Assembly (NCBI GenBank): GCA_020630575.1 | Contig: JAHDBD010000030.1 | Span: 1-54,745, forward strand | Source: Bernardetia sp. | Lineage (GTDB): Bacteria > Bacteroidota > Bacteroidia > Cytophagales > Bernardetiaceae | Length of the DNA stretch: 54,745 bases | Reading direction: 5' to 3' | In this document: in pieces, positions 1 through 9,521 of the stretch | How positions within the stretch are numbered: the stretch's first letter is position 1 | How the letters are laid out: each line of letters begins with the position of its first letter | The notes under the pieces: generated by a model | What the model saw: the letters and a program-made list of their open reading frames with translations, nothing else | What the model was told of the DNA's origin: nothing | Databases searched by the model: none | Made by a program: the position numbers and the translations under genes

Positions 1-2
1 AT

Positions 3-812
3 TTTGCAGGTGTAGAAAAATACATGGACACTCCTGTAAAGCGTTATTCTTCTGGAATGACAGTTCGTTTAGGATTTGCTGTAGCTGCTCACTTAGACCC
101 CGATATTTTAGTAGTAGATGAGGTTTTGGCTGTTGGAGATGCAGAGTTTCAGAAAAAAGCGATTGGAAAGATGAAAGATGTTTCTACTCAAGATGGTAGA
201 ACAATACTTTTTGTTAGCCATAATATGAGTTCTGTCAAAAGTCTTTGTACTAGAGGACTTTTATTGAAAAATGGTAATATATATTTTGACGGAGATATTG
301 ATAAAACAGTAGGGAAATATTTAGGAGCAGATAATGATCAATTAAATCATAGACAATTAGATATAACTTGGGATTTAGTTGATTTTCAATTATTTTCTTT
401 AGAGGTAAAAGCCAAAAATAAAGAAATAACAGCACCTATAACGAGAGATGATATTTTAGAATTTGTTGTCAGGTATGACTATAGAAAGAAAATGGCTGAC
501 CGTTTAGATTTAATATTTGTTGTTAAAAATGACGAGGGAATAGACGTTTTAGTTACTAATACTTCGTATAATGAAAATGAACTTATATTAGGGGAACATA
601 TTTTGAAGATGTATATACCTAATAGATTTCTAAATGAAGGAGTTTATTTTGTAGATATCTATGTAGCAGAGAATAAAAGACGTTCAATTAAAAATGAGAA
701 AGATGTAGTTTCATTTAGATTACTTCCAGAACAAAGAGAAATAGGCACTTATTCAGGAAAGGAAATTGGATTTATACACCCAACATTTGAATGGGTGTTT
801 GAAACACTATAA
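3..812 (+). CDS. Polysaccharide/O-antigen ABC exporter ATP-binding protein (Wzt-like), 5'-truncated
   Basis: This is the C-terminal part of the ATPase that powers export of a lipid-linked polysaccharide across the inner membrane. The reading frame is open to the window edge, and codons before the first ATG (position 24) spell FAGVEKY, a conserved stretch of this family, so the gene starts upstream. Visible are the signature loop YSSGM, the Walker B segment ILVVDEVL followed by AVGDAEF, and the switch histidine in FVSHNM. After about residue 100 comes a beta-rich domain like the carbohydrate-binding C-terminal domain of Wzt proteins. That domain usually selects the finished glycan, which fits the glycosyltransferase genes downstream. 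The Walker A region lies outside the window. The next gene starts 10 nt after the stop, so they are probably co-transcribed. Confidence 0.88.
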   Translation, partial: FAGVEKYMDTPVKRYSSGMTVRLGFAVAAHLDPDILVVDEVLAVGDAEFQKKAIGKMKDVSTQDGRTILFVSHNMSSVKSLCTRGLLLKNGNIYFDGDIDKTVGKYLGADNDQLNHRQLDITWDLVDFQLFSLEVKAKNKEITAPITRDDILEFVVRYDYRKKMADRLDLIFVVKNDEGIDVLVTNTSYNENELILGEHILKMYIPNRFLNEGVYFVDIYVAENKRRSIKNEKDVVSFRLLPEQREIGTYSGKEIGFIHPTFEWVFETL

Positions 813-822
813 AAATATAGAA

Positions 823-1905
823 ATGGATATACCAGTAACGAAGAGCTTCTTACCTCCTTTACAAGAGTATCACAAATATTTAGAAATTATTTGGAAAAGC
901 ACATGGATTACCAATAGAGGAGAATTAGTCAAAGATTTGGAAACTAAATTATGTAACTATTTAAAAGTTCCTAATCTTCTATTTGTAAATAATGGAACGA
1001 TTGCCTTACAAATTGCTATAAAAGCACTAGATTTAAAAGGCGAAATTATAACTACTCCTTTTAGTTATGTAGCTACTACATCTAGTATCGTTTGGGAAGG
1101 TTGTGAGCCTGTTTTTGTAGATATAGATAAAAATACGCTTTGTATTGATGCTAATTTGATTGAAAATGCAATCACAGAAAAAACAACAGGGATTTTGGCT
1201 ACTCATGTCTATGGAATTCCTTGTGATGTAGAAAAGATAGAGAAAATAGCAAAAAAATATAATTTAAAAATTATTTATGATGCAGCTCACTGTTTTGGTG
1301 TAAATTATAAAGGAAAATCCTTATTAAGTTATGGTGATGCTTCTACACTTAGTTTTCATGCTACCAAACTTTTCCACACAGCAGAAGGAGGTGGAATAGT
1401 AGCAAATAATAAAGAACTTTTTGATAAAATATTTTATATGCATAATTTTGGTCATAATGGACCAGAAGAATTTTTTGGTTTAGGAATAAATGGTAAAAGT
1501 TCAGAACTTCATGCAGCTATGGGGTTAAGTGTTTTGCCATACGTAGAACAAATTATTGAAAAAAGAAAGGAAATAAGTTTATTTTATGATTCACTTATAA
1601 AAGATTTACCTTTGTTTCGTCCTATTCTTCCAAAAGATACAGATTATAATTATTCCTATTATCCTGTATTATTTGAATCAGAAAAAGAATTGCTAAAAGT
1701 TAAAGAAAATCTAAACGAACAAAATATATTTCCTAGAAGATATTTTTATCCTTCTCTAAATACATTGAATTATATAAATACTTTTTCTTGTCCTGTTTCG
1801 GAAAATATATCTGCTCGTGTTCTGTGCTTGCCTTTATATTATGAAATTCAACTAGAAGAAATTAGTAAAATAACTGATATAATTAAAAAAACATGGCTTT
1901 CTTAA
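823..1905 (+). CDS. DegT/DnrJ/EryC1 sugar aminotransferase (VioA/WecE-like)
   Basis: A PLP-dependent aminotransferase of 360 residues that converts a nucleotide-linked 4-keto (or 3-keto) deoxysugar to an amino sugar. The ATG at 823 is preferred. An in-frame ATG at 766 lies inside the upstream gene, while the family N-terminus (MDIPVTKSFLPP) begins at 823. The PLP lysine is about K182 in SFHATKLFHTAEGG, and the pyridine-nitrogen aspartate is about D153 in IIYDAAH. The FHATK...EGG form is typical of dTDP-4-amino-4,6-dideoxyhexose synthases. The stop overlaps the start of the next gene, an acyltransferase, by 13 nt, suggesting that the new amine is N-acylated. The exact sugar is inference. Confidence 0.88.
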   Translation: MDIPVTKSFLPPLQEYHKYLEIIWKSTWITNRGELVKDLETKLCNYLKVPNLLFVNNGTIALQIAIKALDLKGEIITTPFSYVATTSSIVWEGCEPVFVDIDKNTLCIDANLIENAITEKTTGILATHVYGIPCDVEKIEKIAKKYNLKIIYDAAHCFGVNYKGKSLLSYGDASTLSFHATKLFHTAEGGGIVANNKELFDKIFYMHNFGHNGPEEFFGLGINGKSSELHAAMGLSVLPYVEQIIEKRKEISLFYDSLIKDLPLFRPILPKDTDYNYSYYPVLFESEKELLKVKENLNEQNIFPRRYFYPSLNTLNYINTFSCPVSENISARVLCLPLYYEIQLEEISKITDIIKKTWLS

Positions 1906-2462
1906 CAGAAGAACAATTAAAAAGTATAGGCTTCAAGCATTTAGGTAAAAATGTTAGCCTATCGGATAAGACTTCTATATATAATCCTCATCTTATTTCT
2001 ATAGGAGATAACACAAGAATTGATGACTTTTGTATTTTATCTTCTACTGGAGAGGGAATAGAGATAGGTAACCATGTTCATATTGCTTGTTATGTTTCTA
2101 TAATAGGAAAAGCATTTATACAAATACAAGATTTTTGTGGAATATCTGCTAGAACTTCTATATATTCTAGTAATGATGATTATTCAGGGAATTTTTTAAC
2201 TGGACCTACCATACCTGAGACATTTAAGAATGTTTATCATGCACCAGTAATTATAGGCAAACATGTGATTATAGGGGCAGGAAGTATAGTTTTACCAGGA
2301 ATTACTATAGGAGTTGGAAGTGCTATAGGTTCTCTTTCATTAGTAAATAAAGATTGTGAAGAGTTTTATATATATGTGGGAGTTCCTGCAAAGAAATTTA
2401 AACAAAGAAGTAATCAAATAATAGAAAGCGAAAAGAGGTTTTTAAATAACTCTAATCAATAA
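1893..2462 (+). CDS. Left-handed beta-helix acyltransferase (sugar N/O-acetyltransferase)
   Basis: A protein of 189 residues with many hexapeptide repeats, for example IGDNTRI, IEIGNHVHI and IIGKHVIIGAGSIVLPGITIG. This is the hallmark of acetyl-CoA-dependent transferases of the LbH family, which work as trimers. The C-terminal YVGVPAKKFK segment is the usual last turn of these enzymes. It overlaps the preceding sugar aminotransferase, so the simplest reading is that it acetylates the amino group made by that enzyme, as VioB does after VioA or WecD after WecE. An O-acetyltransferase role cannot be excluded from sequence alone. Confidence 0.82.
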   Translation: MAFLTEEQLKSIGFKHLGKNVSLSDKTSIYNPHLISIGDNTRIDDFCILSSTGEGIEIGNHVHIACYVSIIGKAFIQIQDFCGISARTSIYSSNDDYSGNFLTGPTIPETFKNVYHAPVIIGKHVIIGAGSIVLPGITIGVGSAIGSLSLVNKDCEEFYIYVGVPAKKFKQRSNQIIESEKRFLNNSNQ

Positions 2463-2476
2463 AACGATCTAAAAAT

Positions 2477-3205
2477 ATGTCAGATTATCGCACTACATTA
2501 AAAGACTACAGGAATATAAAGTACAGTTCTAATACTTTAGATACTTTTTATCCTTTATCTAATCGTCTAAATTTAATTCGTAGAGTCTTGCCTTATTTCA
2601 AGGGTACACATATAGATGTAGGTTGTGGACGTACTCCTTATAAAGACATGATTCAAGAAGAAGGAAATATTGATAAGTATATAGGTATAGACATACCCAA
2701 TCCTTTTCATCAATCAGAAGGTGAAGCACCTGACATGTTTTGGGATGGTATTACTTTACCATTAGAAGATAATAGTGTTGACTCTGCTATGCTTATTGAA
2801 GTATTAGAACATTGTCCTAAACCAGAAATTGTTCTTAAAGAGGTGAATAGAGTATTAAAGCCAAATGCAATTGTATTTATTACAGTACCTTTTCTTTGGA
2901 ATTTACATGAAATTCCTTATGATGAATATAGATATACTCCTTTTTCTTTAAGAAGAATGATAGAGGAATCTAATTTTGAGGATATAGAAATGGAAGGTAC
3001 AGGAGGATGGGATGCTTCTCTAGCTACTATATTAGGGGCATGGGTAAGACGTTCTAGCATGAGCAAAATAAAACGAAATATTTTAACAAAAATACTCGCT
3101 CCTATAATAAAAATTCTCTATATGTCGGATATAAAGTATGACTTAAAGGATTTTTCAGAAGGAAAGATGTTTAATGGTTTTTGGTGTATTGCTTCTAAAA
3201 AATAG
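2477..3205 (+). CDS. Class I SAM-dependent methyltransferase (type 11)
   Basis: A soluble protein of 242 residues. Motif I of the SAM fold is HIDVGCGRTPYKD (about residues 46-58). The acidic residue at the end of beta-2 is in YIGIDIP, and motif IV/V lies in DNSVDSAMLIEVLEHC followed by EVNRVLKPN. No substrate domain is recognised. It starts 14 nt after the acyltransferase stop, inside the polysaccharide gene run, so it may methylate the glycan or a precursor sugar. That role is inference from position. Confidence 0.8.
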   Translation: MSDYRTTLKDYRNIKYSSNTLDTFYPLSNRLNLIRRVLPYFKGTHIDVGCGRTPYKDMIQEEGNIDKYIGIDIPNPFHQSEGEAPDMFWDGITLPLEDNSVDSAMLIEVLEHCPKPEIVLKEVNRVLKPNAIVFITVPFLWNLHEIPYDEYRYTPFSLRRMIEESNFEDIEMEGTGGWDASLATILGAWVRRSSMSKIKRNILTKILAPIIKILYMSDIKYDLKDFSEGKMFNGFWCIASKK

Positions 3206-3228
3206 ATACTAAATTATTTATTTATATT

Positions 3229-4368
3229 ATGAATCTTCATATTGCTCCTGATGATAAATTTCTTGATTATTTTATTGCTACTCAAAAGGTGGTAACTCAA
3301 TCGGTAAATAAATATATAGTATATTCTGAAAAGGAATTAATCTTCACAAAAAGTAAAGCTGATGTAGAAGTGACAAAATTATATAGTCAAGAATTCTGGG
3401 AATTAGTAGGCGATTTTAATCAGTATAAAAATATATTTATACATTATTTTGATAATTATTTAGCTGATTTTGTGTTAAAAACACCTAAAAATATTACTAT
3501 TATTTGGTGTTTTTGGGGAGCAGATGCTTTTTATTTACCAAAAATAGATAAAAATGCTTATCTACCAAAAACTAAAGAATATATAAAAAATCTATTTCCA
3601 AATACGTTTAAAAAAATGAAATGGGCGTGGAAACCTTGGAATTTATATTATGAATACAAAACCTATAAGGAAAGTATCGAATATACTAGGAATCATATCA
3701 AAGCCATGAAACGAATAAATTATTTTGCCCATTATCTTAAAGAGGATTATAACATTCTAAAACAAAATTATCCATTATGTGCAAAATTTATAGATTTTAA
3801 TTATGCTACTATAGAAGAGATGGTTTCTAATAAAGATATGTTTGAAGGAAAAAATATATTACTAGGTAATTCAGCTAATATGACCAATAATCACATAGAA
3901 AGTATAGATTATTTAAAAAATGTAGAACTAGATATCATTAAAGTAATCTGTCCTCTTTCTTATTCTGTAAAAGAAGAGTATGTTAGTTATATTAAAAAAT
4001 ATGGTCAAGAAAGTCTAGGAGGAGCTTTCGTTCCTTTGATTGATTTCATAGAGAAAACTGAATATGATATATTATTAAAATCTTGTCAGTTTGCTATCAT
4101 GAATCATATACGCTCACAAGCAGCAGGAAATATTGTAGCACTTTTGTATAGAGGAACTACTATATATATGCACCCTAAAAGTACATTATTTCATTTTTTG
4201 AAAAATAATGGATTGATAGTACGTTCAGTGCAAGAGCTTGTAGAAAAAGGGCTAGAAGCAATTACCTTAACGGAAATGGAGAATAATAGAAGGAAAATTC
4301 AACAGTTATTTGGAAAAAAAGTTGTTCAAGATAAATACACACATATATTTGATACTTTAGAAAACTGA
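3229..4368 (+). CDS. Glycosyltransferase resembling TDP-Fuc4NAc:lipid II transferase (GT56, WecF-like)
   Basis: A protein of 379 residues. Features recalling WecF/GT56 are the N-terminal MNLHIAPDDKF, the CFWGADAFYLP block (about residue 97), the donor-site-like LLGNSANMTNNHIESI (about 211-226), ICPLSYS, and the late segment AIMNHIRSQAAGNIVALL. GT56 enzymes add 4-acetamido-4,6-dideoxygalactose to undecaprenyl-linked sugars on the cytoplasmic face of the inner membrane. The VioA/WecE-like aminotransferase and LbH acetyltransferase just upstream could make exactly this kind of N-acetylated 4-amino sugar, so the three genes form a plausible synthesis-and-transfer set. A gap of 170 nt with no recognised gene follows. 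Confidence 0.72.
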   Translation: MNLHIAPDDKFLDYFIATQKVVTQSVNKYIVYSEKELIFTKSKADVEVTKLYSQEFWELVGDFNQYKNIFIHYFDNYLADFVLKTPKNITIIWCFWGADAFYLPKIDKNAYLPKTKEYIKNLFPNTFKKMKWAWKPWNLYYEYKTYKESIEYTRNHIKAMKRINYFAHYLKEDYNILKQNYPLCAKFIDFNYATIEEMVSNKDMFEGKNILLGNSANMTNNHIESIDYLKNVELDIIKVICPLSYSVKEEYVSYIKKYGQESLGGAFVPLIDFIEKTEYDILLKSCQFAIMNHIRSQAAGNIVALLYRGTTIYMHPKSTLFHFLKNNGLIVRSVQELVEKGLEAITLTEMENNRRKIQQLFGKKVVQDKYTHIFDTLEN

Positions 4369-4538
4369 TTCTTTATGTGGCTATAAAAAGACAAGAAAAA
4401 TATACTCATATTTTGCACAAGTCGTAATCTTACTACCAAGTAAGAAAAAAAATAACTGTAATTTCAAATTTTAATTTTAGACAATCAAATTTCAATAATA
4501 AATATTTTCACAAAGTATCAAATTACTCAAAACAACTT

Positions 4539-5306
4539 ATGATAACAACCCTTTATAAAACATTACTTCCAAAAGCAGTTAGAGATAAAATCTATCGTTG
4601 GAGGAACTCAGCGCAGTTTGAAGAAACTACTCATAATTGTCCATTATGTGAAAGTAAAAATATTGCTTTTCAAGATTTTGGTAGTCCTATACGCAAAAAT
4701 GTGTTGTGTCCTACATGTCAATCTTTAGAAAGAAGTAGAGCTTTATGGATTTTCTTGAAAAAATACACTTCTATTTTCACTCAGCAAACAAAGTTACTAC
4801 ATATTGCTCCAGAGAAAATATTTTTTGAAAAATTCAAAGAACAAGAAAATATAGACTATATATATGGAGATAAATTTGAAAAAGGATATGAAAATAATTA
4901 TCCTAAAGGAACTATTTCTTTAGATATAACAGACTTAAAAGATTTTGAAGATAGTTCTTTTGATGCTATTATTTGTGTTCATGTTTTAGAACATGTACCT
5001 GACGATAGCAAGGCAATGAGTGAGTTTTTTAGAGTATTAAAACCAAATGGATGGGCAATACTTTTAGTGCCTATTGATTATAGTAGAGAAACAACATATG
5101 AAGATTGGACTATCACTTCTGAACAAGAACGAAAAAAACATTTTGGACAAGAAGATCATGTACGCTGGTATGGGAGAGATTATCCACAAAGATTAGAAAA
5201 AATTGGTTTCAAAGTGGAAGAATACAATTTGGAAAATGATTTATCTAAAGAAGAAATCGAAAAATATAATATCACTAATGAAATAATTTATCTTTGTACG
5301 AAATAA
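4539..5306 (+). CDS. SAM-dependent methyltransferase with N-terminal zinc-ribbon-like motif
   Basis: A protein of 255 residues. The N-terminus has two CxxC pairs (C34/C37 and C57/C60) spaced like a small zinc ribbon. A Rossmann methyltransferase domain follows, with DAIICVHVLEHVPDD, EFFRVLKPNGWAILLV and a late HVRWYGRDYPQRLEKIGF segment. Proteins with this HVRWYG ending are common in polysaccharide loci of Bacteroidota, but I know of no defined substrate. The next glycosyltransferase starts 7 nt downstream. Its place in the locus suggests methylation of a sugar or a chain-terminating modification. Confidence 0.75.
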   Translation: MITTLYKTLLPKAVRDKIYRWRNSAQFEETTHNCPLCESKNIAFQDFGSPIRKNVLCPTCQSLERSRALWIFLKKYTSIFTQQTKLLHIAPEKIFFEKFKEQENIDYIYGDKFEKGYENNYPKGTISLDITDLKDFEDSSFDAIICVHVLEHVPDDSKAMSEFFRVLKPNGWAILLVPIDYSRETTYEDWTITSEQERKKHFGQEDHVRWYGRDYPQRLEKIGFKVEEYNLENDLSKEEIEKYNITNEIIYLCTK

Positions 5307-5313
5307 GTAGTTC

Positions 5314-6372
5314 ATGAATTATAATGTAGAGGTATCAGTAGTAATGCCAGCCTATAATGTCGAAAAATATATTGGACAAGCTATTGAAAGTATTCTTAAT
5401 CAAACTTTTACAAATCTAAAATTGATTATAGTAGATGATAATTCTACAGACAAAACGTTTGATATTATTTGTAATTATGCACAAAAAGACAAGCGCATAG
5501 TATATTCTCAAAATCAATCTAATAAAGGCATTGCAGTTACTCGTAATGTGTTATTAGAACTTGCAACAGATACAAAGTATATTGCCTTATTAGACAGTGA
5601 CGATATAGCCCTACCCAATCGTATAGAAAAACAGGTGAGTTTTATGAATGCTAATCAGCAGGTAGGTGTTTGTGGAACTTGGTTTGAATTATTTGATGAT
5701 TCAGAAAATACAACTACACTTTTATCTCCTCCTTGTGATGATAAAGATATAAAAATAAAAATGTTGGCTGACAGTGCTATAGGAAATTCTACAGCAATGA
5801 TTAGAAAATCGGTACTTGATACTAACAATATAAAGTATAATGAAGAATTTAGAGTAGCACAAGATTATGAGTTGTGGTCTAGGCTAATACCACTTACAAA
5901 TTTTTATAATCTACCAGAAAAGTTAGTGCTTTATAGATGGTATTCACAAAATGTAAGTAGTAAAAGAAAAAATGAACAAATAGAAAATGCTAATAAAATA
6001 AGACGTTTTCAGTTGAGTAGGCTTGGTCTAACAAATGAAAAAGTAGCACAAAATGTGTGGAATTTTCTTTTTTCAGCAGGACAATATTTTGAAGAAGCCA
6101 AAACAGCTGATGAAATTTGTAATTTACTTGAGAGTATTGTAATTTTAAAAGAAAATAATACAACTAAGAAGATATATGATACTAACGCCATACATGAACT
6201 CTTTAAAGTTAAAGTAAAAAATCATTTAATTAATTATATTCCAAAAAACTATAACTTTAAATTATTAGTATTTTATTTGAAAAATGATTTCAAGGTTTTT
6301 GTAAATATGAATCTAAAGCAAAAAAGTACTTTCATTATAAAATGTTTGATAAATTGGAAAACAAGAATATAA
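5314..6372 (+). CDS. Glycosyltransferase family 2
   Basis: A GT-A fold glycosyltransferase of 352 residues. The N-terminal VSVVMPAYNVEKYIGQAIES and IIVDDNSTDKT form the nucleotide-sugar site, and IALLDSDDIALPNR contains the metal-binding DxD. The AQDYELWSRL segment matches the acceptor/catalytic (ED/QDY) block of GT2 enzymes. No transmembrane segments are evident, so it probably acts at the cytoplasmic face on a lipid-linked intermediate. Its 3' end overlaps the next GT2 gene by 31 nt, implying co-translation. Donor and acceptor are unknown. Confidence 0.85.
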   Translation: MNYNVEVSVVMPAYNVEKYIGQAIESILNQTFTNLKLIIVDDNSTDKTFDIICNYAQKDKRIVYSQNQSNKGIAVTRNVLLELATDTKYIALLDSDDIALPNRIEKQVSFMNANQQVGVCGTWFELFDDSENTTTLLSPPCDDKDIKIKMLADSAIGNSTAMIRKSVLDTNNIKYNEEFRVAQDYELWSRLIPLTNFYNLPEKLVLYRWYSQNVSSKRKNEQIENANKIRRFQLSRLGLTNEKVAQNVWNFLFSAGQYFEEAKTADEICNLLESIVILKENNTTKKIYDTNAIHELFKVKVKNHLINYIPKNYNFKLLVFYLKNDFKVFVNMNLKQKSTFIIKCLINWKTRI

Positions 6373-7229
6373 AACCTTTAGTAACTGTAGTAATACCTTA
6401 TTATAATGATGGAGCTTATATAGAAGAAACTGTTGAGAGTATGCTCAATCAAACGTATAAAAACATTGAAATTATAATAGTAAACGATGGTTCTACGGAT
6501 GATTTTTCTATTCAGAAATTAAATATATTTAATAATTCAAAAATAAAAATTATCCATCAAAAAAACACAGGTTTATCTGCTGCAAGAAACAGTGGGTTTA
6601 AAAAAGCTATTTCTGAATATATACTTACTATTGATAGTGATGATTTATTTGAAAATACTTTTGTTGAGAAAGCGATAGAGATTTTGATAAAAAATGATGA
6701 TACTGGAGCAGTATCTGCTTGGGCAGAAGGATTTGGGGTAAGAAAGTTTTTATGGAAACTGACAGGAGGCAAAATCGAAGATTTTGTTTATGGTAACCAA
6801 TGTGTAGCCTGTGCTTTAATAAGAAAATCAGTCTGGACTAAGATTGGAGGATATAGGGAAGAGTTAAAGAACGGATATGAAGACTGGGATTTTTGGTTAA
6901 GAGTTACTGATTTGGGATATGAAGTGTATGTTATTCCAGAACCACTTTTTTTATATCGTCAGAAAAATACGTCTATGCTCATAGAAACACAAAAAAAGCA
7001 TAGTAAGGTGTATGAAGAGATATTAACTTTAAATAAAAATATTTTTGAAAAGTATTTTATAGAGTTGCTTGTAGATAAAGAAAAGAAAAACTATCAACAA
7101 GCAGAACAAATAGCTCAAAAAAATCAACAACTCAATACACTCAGAACTTCAAGAGAATTTATATTAGGAAATCGCTTAATCAGTCCGTTAAAGAGAATAA
7201 TAAACGTATTCAGAAAAAGAGTTCAATGA
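6342..7229 (+). CDS. Glycosyltransferase family 2
   Basis: A GT2 enzyme of 295 residues. It begins with VTVVIPYYNDGAYIEETVES after about 13 residues, then IIIVNDGSTDD and the DxD block LTIDSDDLFE. The acceptor block is GYEDWDFWLRVTDLGY. The C-terminus (about residues 230-280) is Lys/Gln-rich and probably helical. The start ATG lies inside the previous GT2 gene. The two enzymes share a domain but are divergent and are not an obvious recent duplication. It probably adds one sugar of the repeat unit. Confidence 0.85.
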   Translation: MFDKLENKNIKPLVTVVIPYYNDGAYIEETVESMLNQTYKNIEIIIVNDGSTDDFSIQKLNIFNNSKIKIIHQKNTGLSAARNSGFKKAISEYILTIDSDDLFENTFVEKAIEILIKNDDTGAVSAWAEGFGVRKFLWKLTGGKIEDFVYGNQCVACALIRKSVWTKIGGYREELKNGYEDWDFWLRVTDLGYEVYVIPEPLFLYRQKNTSMLIETQKKHSKVYEEILTLNKNIFEKYFIELLVDKEKKNYQQAEQIAQKNQQLNTLRTSREFILGNRLISPLKRIINVFRKRVQ

Positions 7230-7285
7230 AAACTTATTATATTTGTTGAATTGAATTTAACTTTACCATCATTTTTATAGTATAT

Positions 7286-8287
7286 ATGATATTTTTCACA
7301 ATTTGTTCAAATAATTATTTGGCTCAAGCTCTTTCTCTAGCAGAAAGCCTTAAAAAAAATCAGCCAAATTCAAGCCTAACAATAGGACTGGTAGATAAAA
7401 AAAGTAGTGAAATAGACTACGATAATTTTTCATGTCAAGTAATAGAAGCTAGTGAAATTGGAGTTCCAGACTTTGATTCATTATGGAAAAAATATGATAT
7501 TATAGAATTTAATACTGCTGTCAAGCCTTTTTTCTTTAAGTATTTGATTCAAAAACATACAGAAGAAAATATATTTATATACCTAGATCCTGATACGTAT
7601 TTATTCAATAATTTTTCTTCTTTTGAAGAAGATATTAATAACGCTAGTATTGTTCTGACTCCTCATATTTATCAGACTGTAAAAGGGATTTTGAATAAAG
7701 TATATGAGAAAGAAAATATCTTTTTAAATTTTGGAATTTATAATCTAGGCTTTTTGGCAGTAAATACTAATTTTGAAGAAACAACAGACATACTAAATTG
7801 GTGGGGAGATAGAACATTAGAATATTGTTACATTCAACCTGAAAAAGGACTTTTTACAGACCAAATATGGTTTAATTTTGCACCTATATTCTTCAAACAC
7901 ACAAAAATAACTAGACATAAAGGATTAAATGTTGCTCCTTGGAATATTCACGAAAGAAATATAATAGTAAAAGAGGACACTTATTTTGTTGAAAATAATC
8001 CATTAGTTTTTTGGCATTTTAGTGGATTTAGACCAAATGAAGATTTGCAAGTTTCTCAAGGCTTTACTACTTGTAATTTTGAGAATAGTCCACAGTTATT
8101 GCCCATACATCAAGAATACCAACAAAAAATGTTGGGAAATAAGTACAATTCTTTTATAAAAATAGAAAGCCATTACAGTAAGTTGAAAAGAGAATACGAA
8201 GAAACTCTTGAAAATGATAATCTTGATAAAGATTCTCGTAGCTTATTATCAAAAATTAAAAATAAAATAAAAGCACAATTAGATTAG
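7286..8287 (+). CDS. GT8-like nucleotide-sugar glycosyltransferase
   Basis: A protein of 333 residues that opens with the beta-strand FFTICSNNYLAQALSLAESL and has a DPD motif (about residues 101-103, in IYLDPDTYLF), the metal-binding DxD of GT-A enzymes like family 8. WHFSGFRP near residue 245 resembles the late His motif of such enzymes. It is a glycosyltransferase with reasonable confidence, but the family assignment is from motif memory. A 56-nt gap separates it from the GT2 pair, and the next aminotransferase gene follows after 6 nt. Confidence 0.7.
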   Translation: MIFFTICSNNYLAQALSLAESLKKNQPNSSLTIGLVDKKSSEIDYDNFSCQVIEASEIGVPDFDSLWKKYDIIEFNTAVKPFFFKYLIQKHTEENIFIYLDPDTYLFNNFSSFEEDINNASIVLTPHIYQTVKGILNKVYEKENIFLNFGIYNLGFLAVNTNFEETTDILNWWGDRTLEYCYIQPEKGLFTDQIWFNFAPIFFKHTKITRHKGLNVAPWNIHERNIIVKEDTYFVENNPLVFWHFSGFRPNEDLQVSQGFTTCNFENSPQLLPIHQEYQQKMLGNKYNSFIKIESHYSKLKREYEETLENDNLDKDSRSLLSKIKNKIKAQLD

Positions 8288-8293
8288 AAAATA

Positions 8294-9421
8294 ATGTCTT
8301 CTTTCATTCCCTACGAAAACCTAAACAAATCCAACAAACCTTTTTTCAAAGAATATAGGCAAAAGTTCAATCAAATTTTAGAAAAAGGGTATTTTAGTTT
8401 AGGGAATGAAGTAGCAAAATTTGAAAAAGAATTTGCTCATTACTGCCAAACTAATTTTTGTATTGGTGTAGGAAATGGATTAGATGCACTTACAATTATC
8501 TTAAAAGCACTAGCTGAAAAATATGCTTTTTCTAAAGAAAAGGATGAAGTAGAAATAATTGTTCCCTCAAATACCTATATTGCTACTATTTTAGCTATTC
8601 TTCAAAACGGTTTTAAACCTGTTTTGGTAGAGCCTGATATAAGAACCTATAATATTAATCCAATAGAAATTGAAAAAGCAATAACTCCGAAAACCAAAGT
8701 TATAATGGTAGTTCATCTTTACGGAAAAGTCTGTCAGATGGAAAAAATACAACAGATTGCTAAGAAATATAATTTACTTATTGTAGAAGATGCAGCTCAA
8801 GCACATGGTGCAAGTCTTGAAATTAATGCTGAGAATAAAAAGGCAGGAAGTTTTGGAATTGCAAATGGTTTTAGTTTTTATCCTACCAAAAATTTGGGAG
8901 CTTTAGGTGATGGAGGTGCAATTACTACAAACGATTCAGAATTACATGAAATCTTCTGTTCCCTTCGAAATTATGGTTCAAAACAAAAATACTATAATGA
9001 AAAAATTGGTTTTAATTCTCGTTTAGATGAACTTCAAGCAGCTTTTTTACGAATCAAACTTCGAAAATTAGACGAAATAAATGACCATAAAAGAAAACTT
9101 GCCCAGCTTTATTTAGAAAATCTAAAATCTGATTTTATTCTCCCAGTTATAGAACAGAATTATTACGATGTCTATCATATATTTGCTATCCGTCATCCAA
9201 AAAGAGATGAGTTGAAAGAATTTCTATTAAAAAATGAAATTGGTACAGAAATTCATTATCCAGTTCCACCAGTCGAACAAAAAGCACTAAAAGGGATTTT
9301 AGATAAAACTTATTTTCCAATTGCTAAACAGATTCATCAAACTATTCTGAGCCTTCCAATTTCGTATTGTCATACCGAAAATGATGTTCTGAGAGTGATT
9401 GAAGTGATGAATAAGTTTTAA
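8294..9421 (+). CDS. DegT/DnrJ/EryC1 sugar aminotransferase (FdtB/WecE-like)
   Basis: A second, distinct PLP-dependent nucleotide-sugar aminotransferase of 375 residues. The PLP lysine is about K199 in [16 protein letters not shown], and the PLP-binding aspartate is about D166 in [11 protein letters not shown]. The [14 protein letters not shown] block and the [11 protein letters not shown] ending resemble the FdtB/QdtB group, which forms dTDP-3-amino-3,6-dideoxyhexoses. Two different sugar aminotransferases in one locus suggest two amino sugars in the polysaccharide. It lies 6 nt after the GT8-like gene. The substrate is inference. Confidence 0.87.
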   Translation: MSSFIPYENLNKSNKPFFKEYRQKFNQILEKGYFSLGNEVAKFEKEFAHYCQTNFCIGVGNGLDALTIILKALAEKYAFSKEKDEVEIIVPSNTYIATILAILQNGFKPVLVEPDIRTYNINPIEIEKAITPKTKVIMVVHLYGKVCQMEKIQQIAKKYNLLIVEDAAQAHGASLEINAENKKAGSFGIANGFSFYPTKNLGALGDGGAITTNDSELHEIFCSLRNYGSKQKYYNEKIGFNSRLDELQAAFLRIKLRKLDEINDHKRKLAQLYLENLKSDFILPVIEQNYYDVYHIFAIRHPKRDELKEFLLKNEIGTEIHYPVPPVEQKALKGILDKTYFPIAKQIHQTILSLPISYCHTENDVLRVIEVMNKF

Positions 9422-9489
9422 AATTTGATTTTGATATATATAGCCTTTAGGTAAGTCAAATTTCATTTCCAAAGTGTCAGAAATATACT

Positions 9490-9497
9490 TAAATTTG
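9490..9497 (+). promoter_or_regulatory. Candidate -7 promoter element
   Basis: TAAATTTG matches the Bacteroidota -7 consensus TAnnTTTG, about 25 nt before the start of the GT9 gene. The -33 region is poor (TTTCC rather than TTTG). This suggests that the GT9 gene can be transcribed on its own. Confidence 0.4.
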
Positions 9498-9521
9498 CAG
9501 AAAAACAAACGAAAATAACCA

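Noticed and set aside
766..822. Earlier start for the first sugar aminotransferase
   Set aside because: It lies inside the exporter ATPase gene and adds residues outside the family N-terminus.
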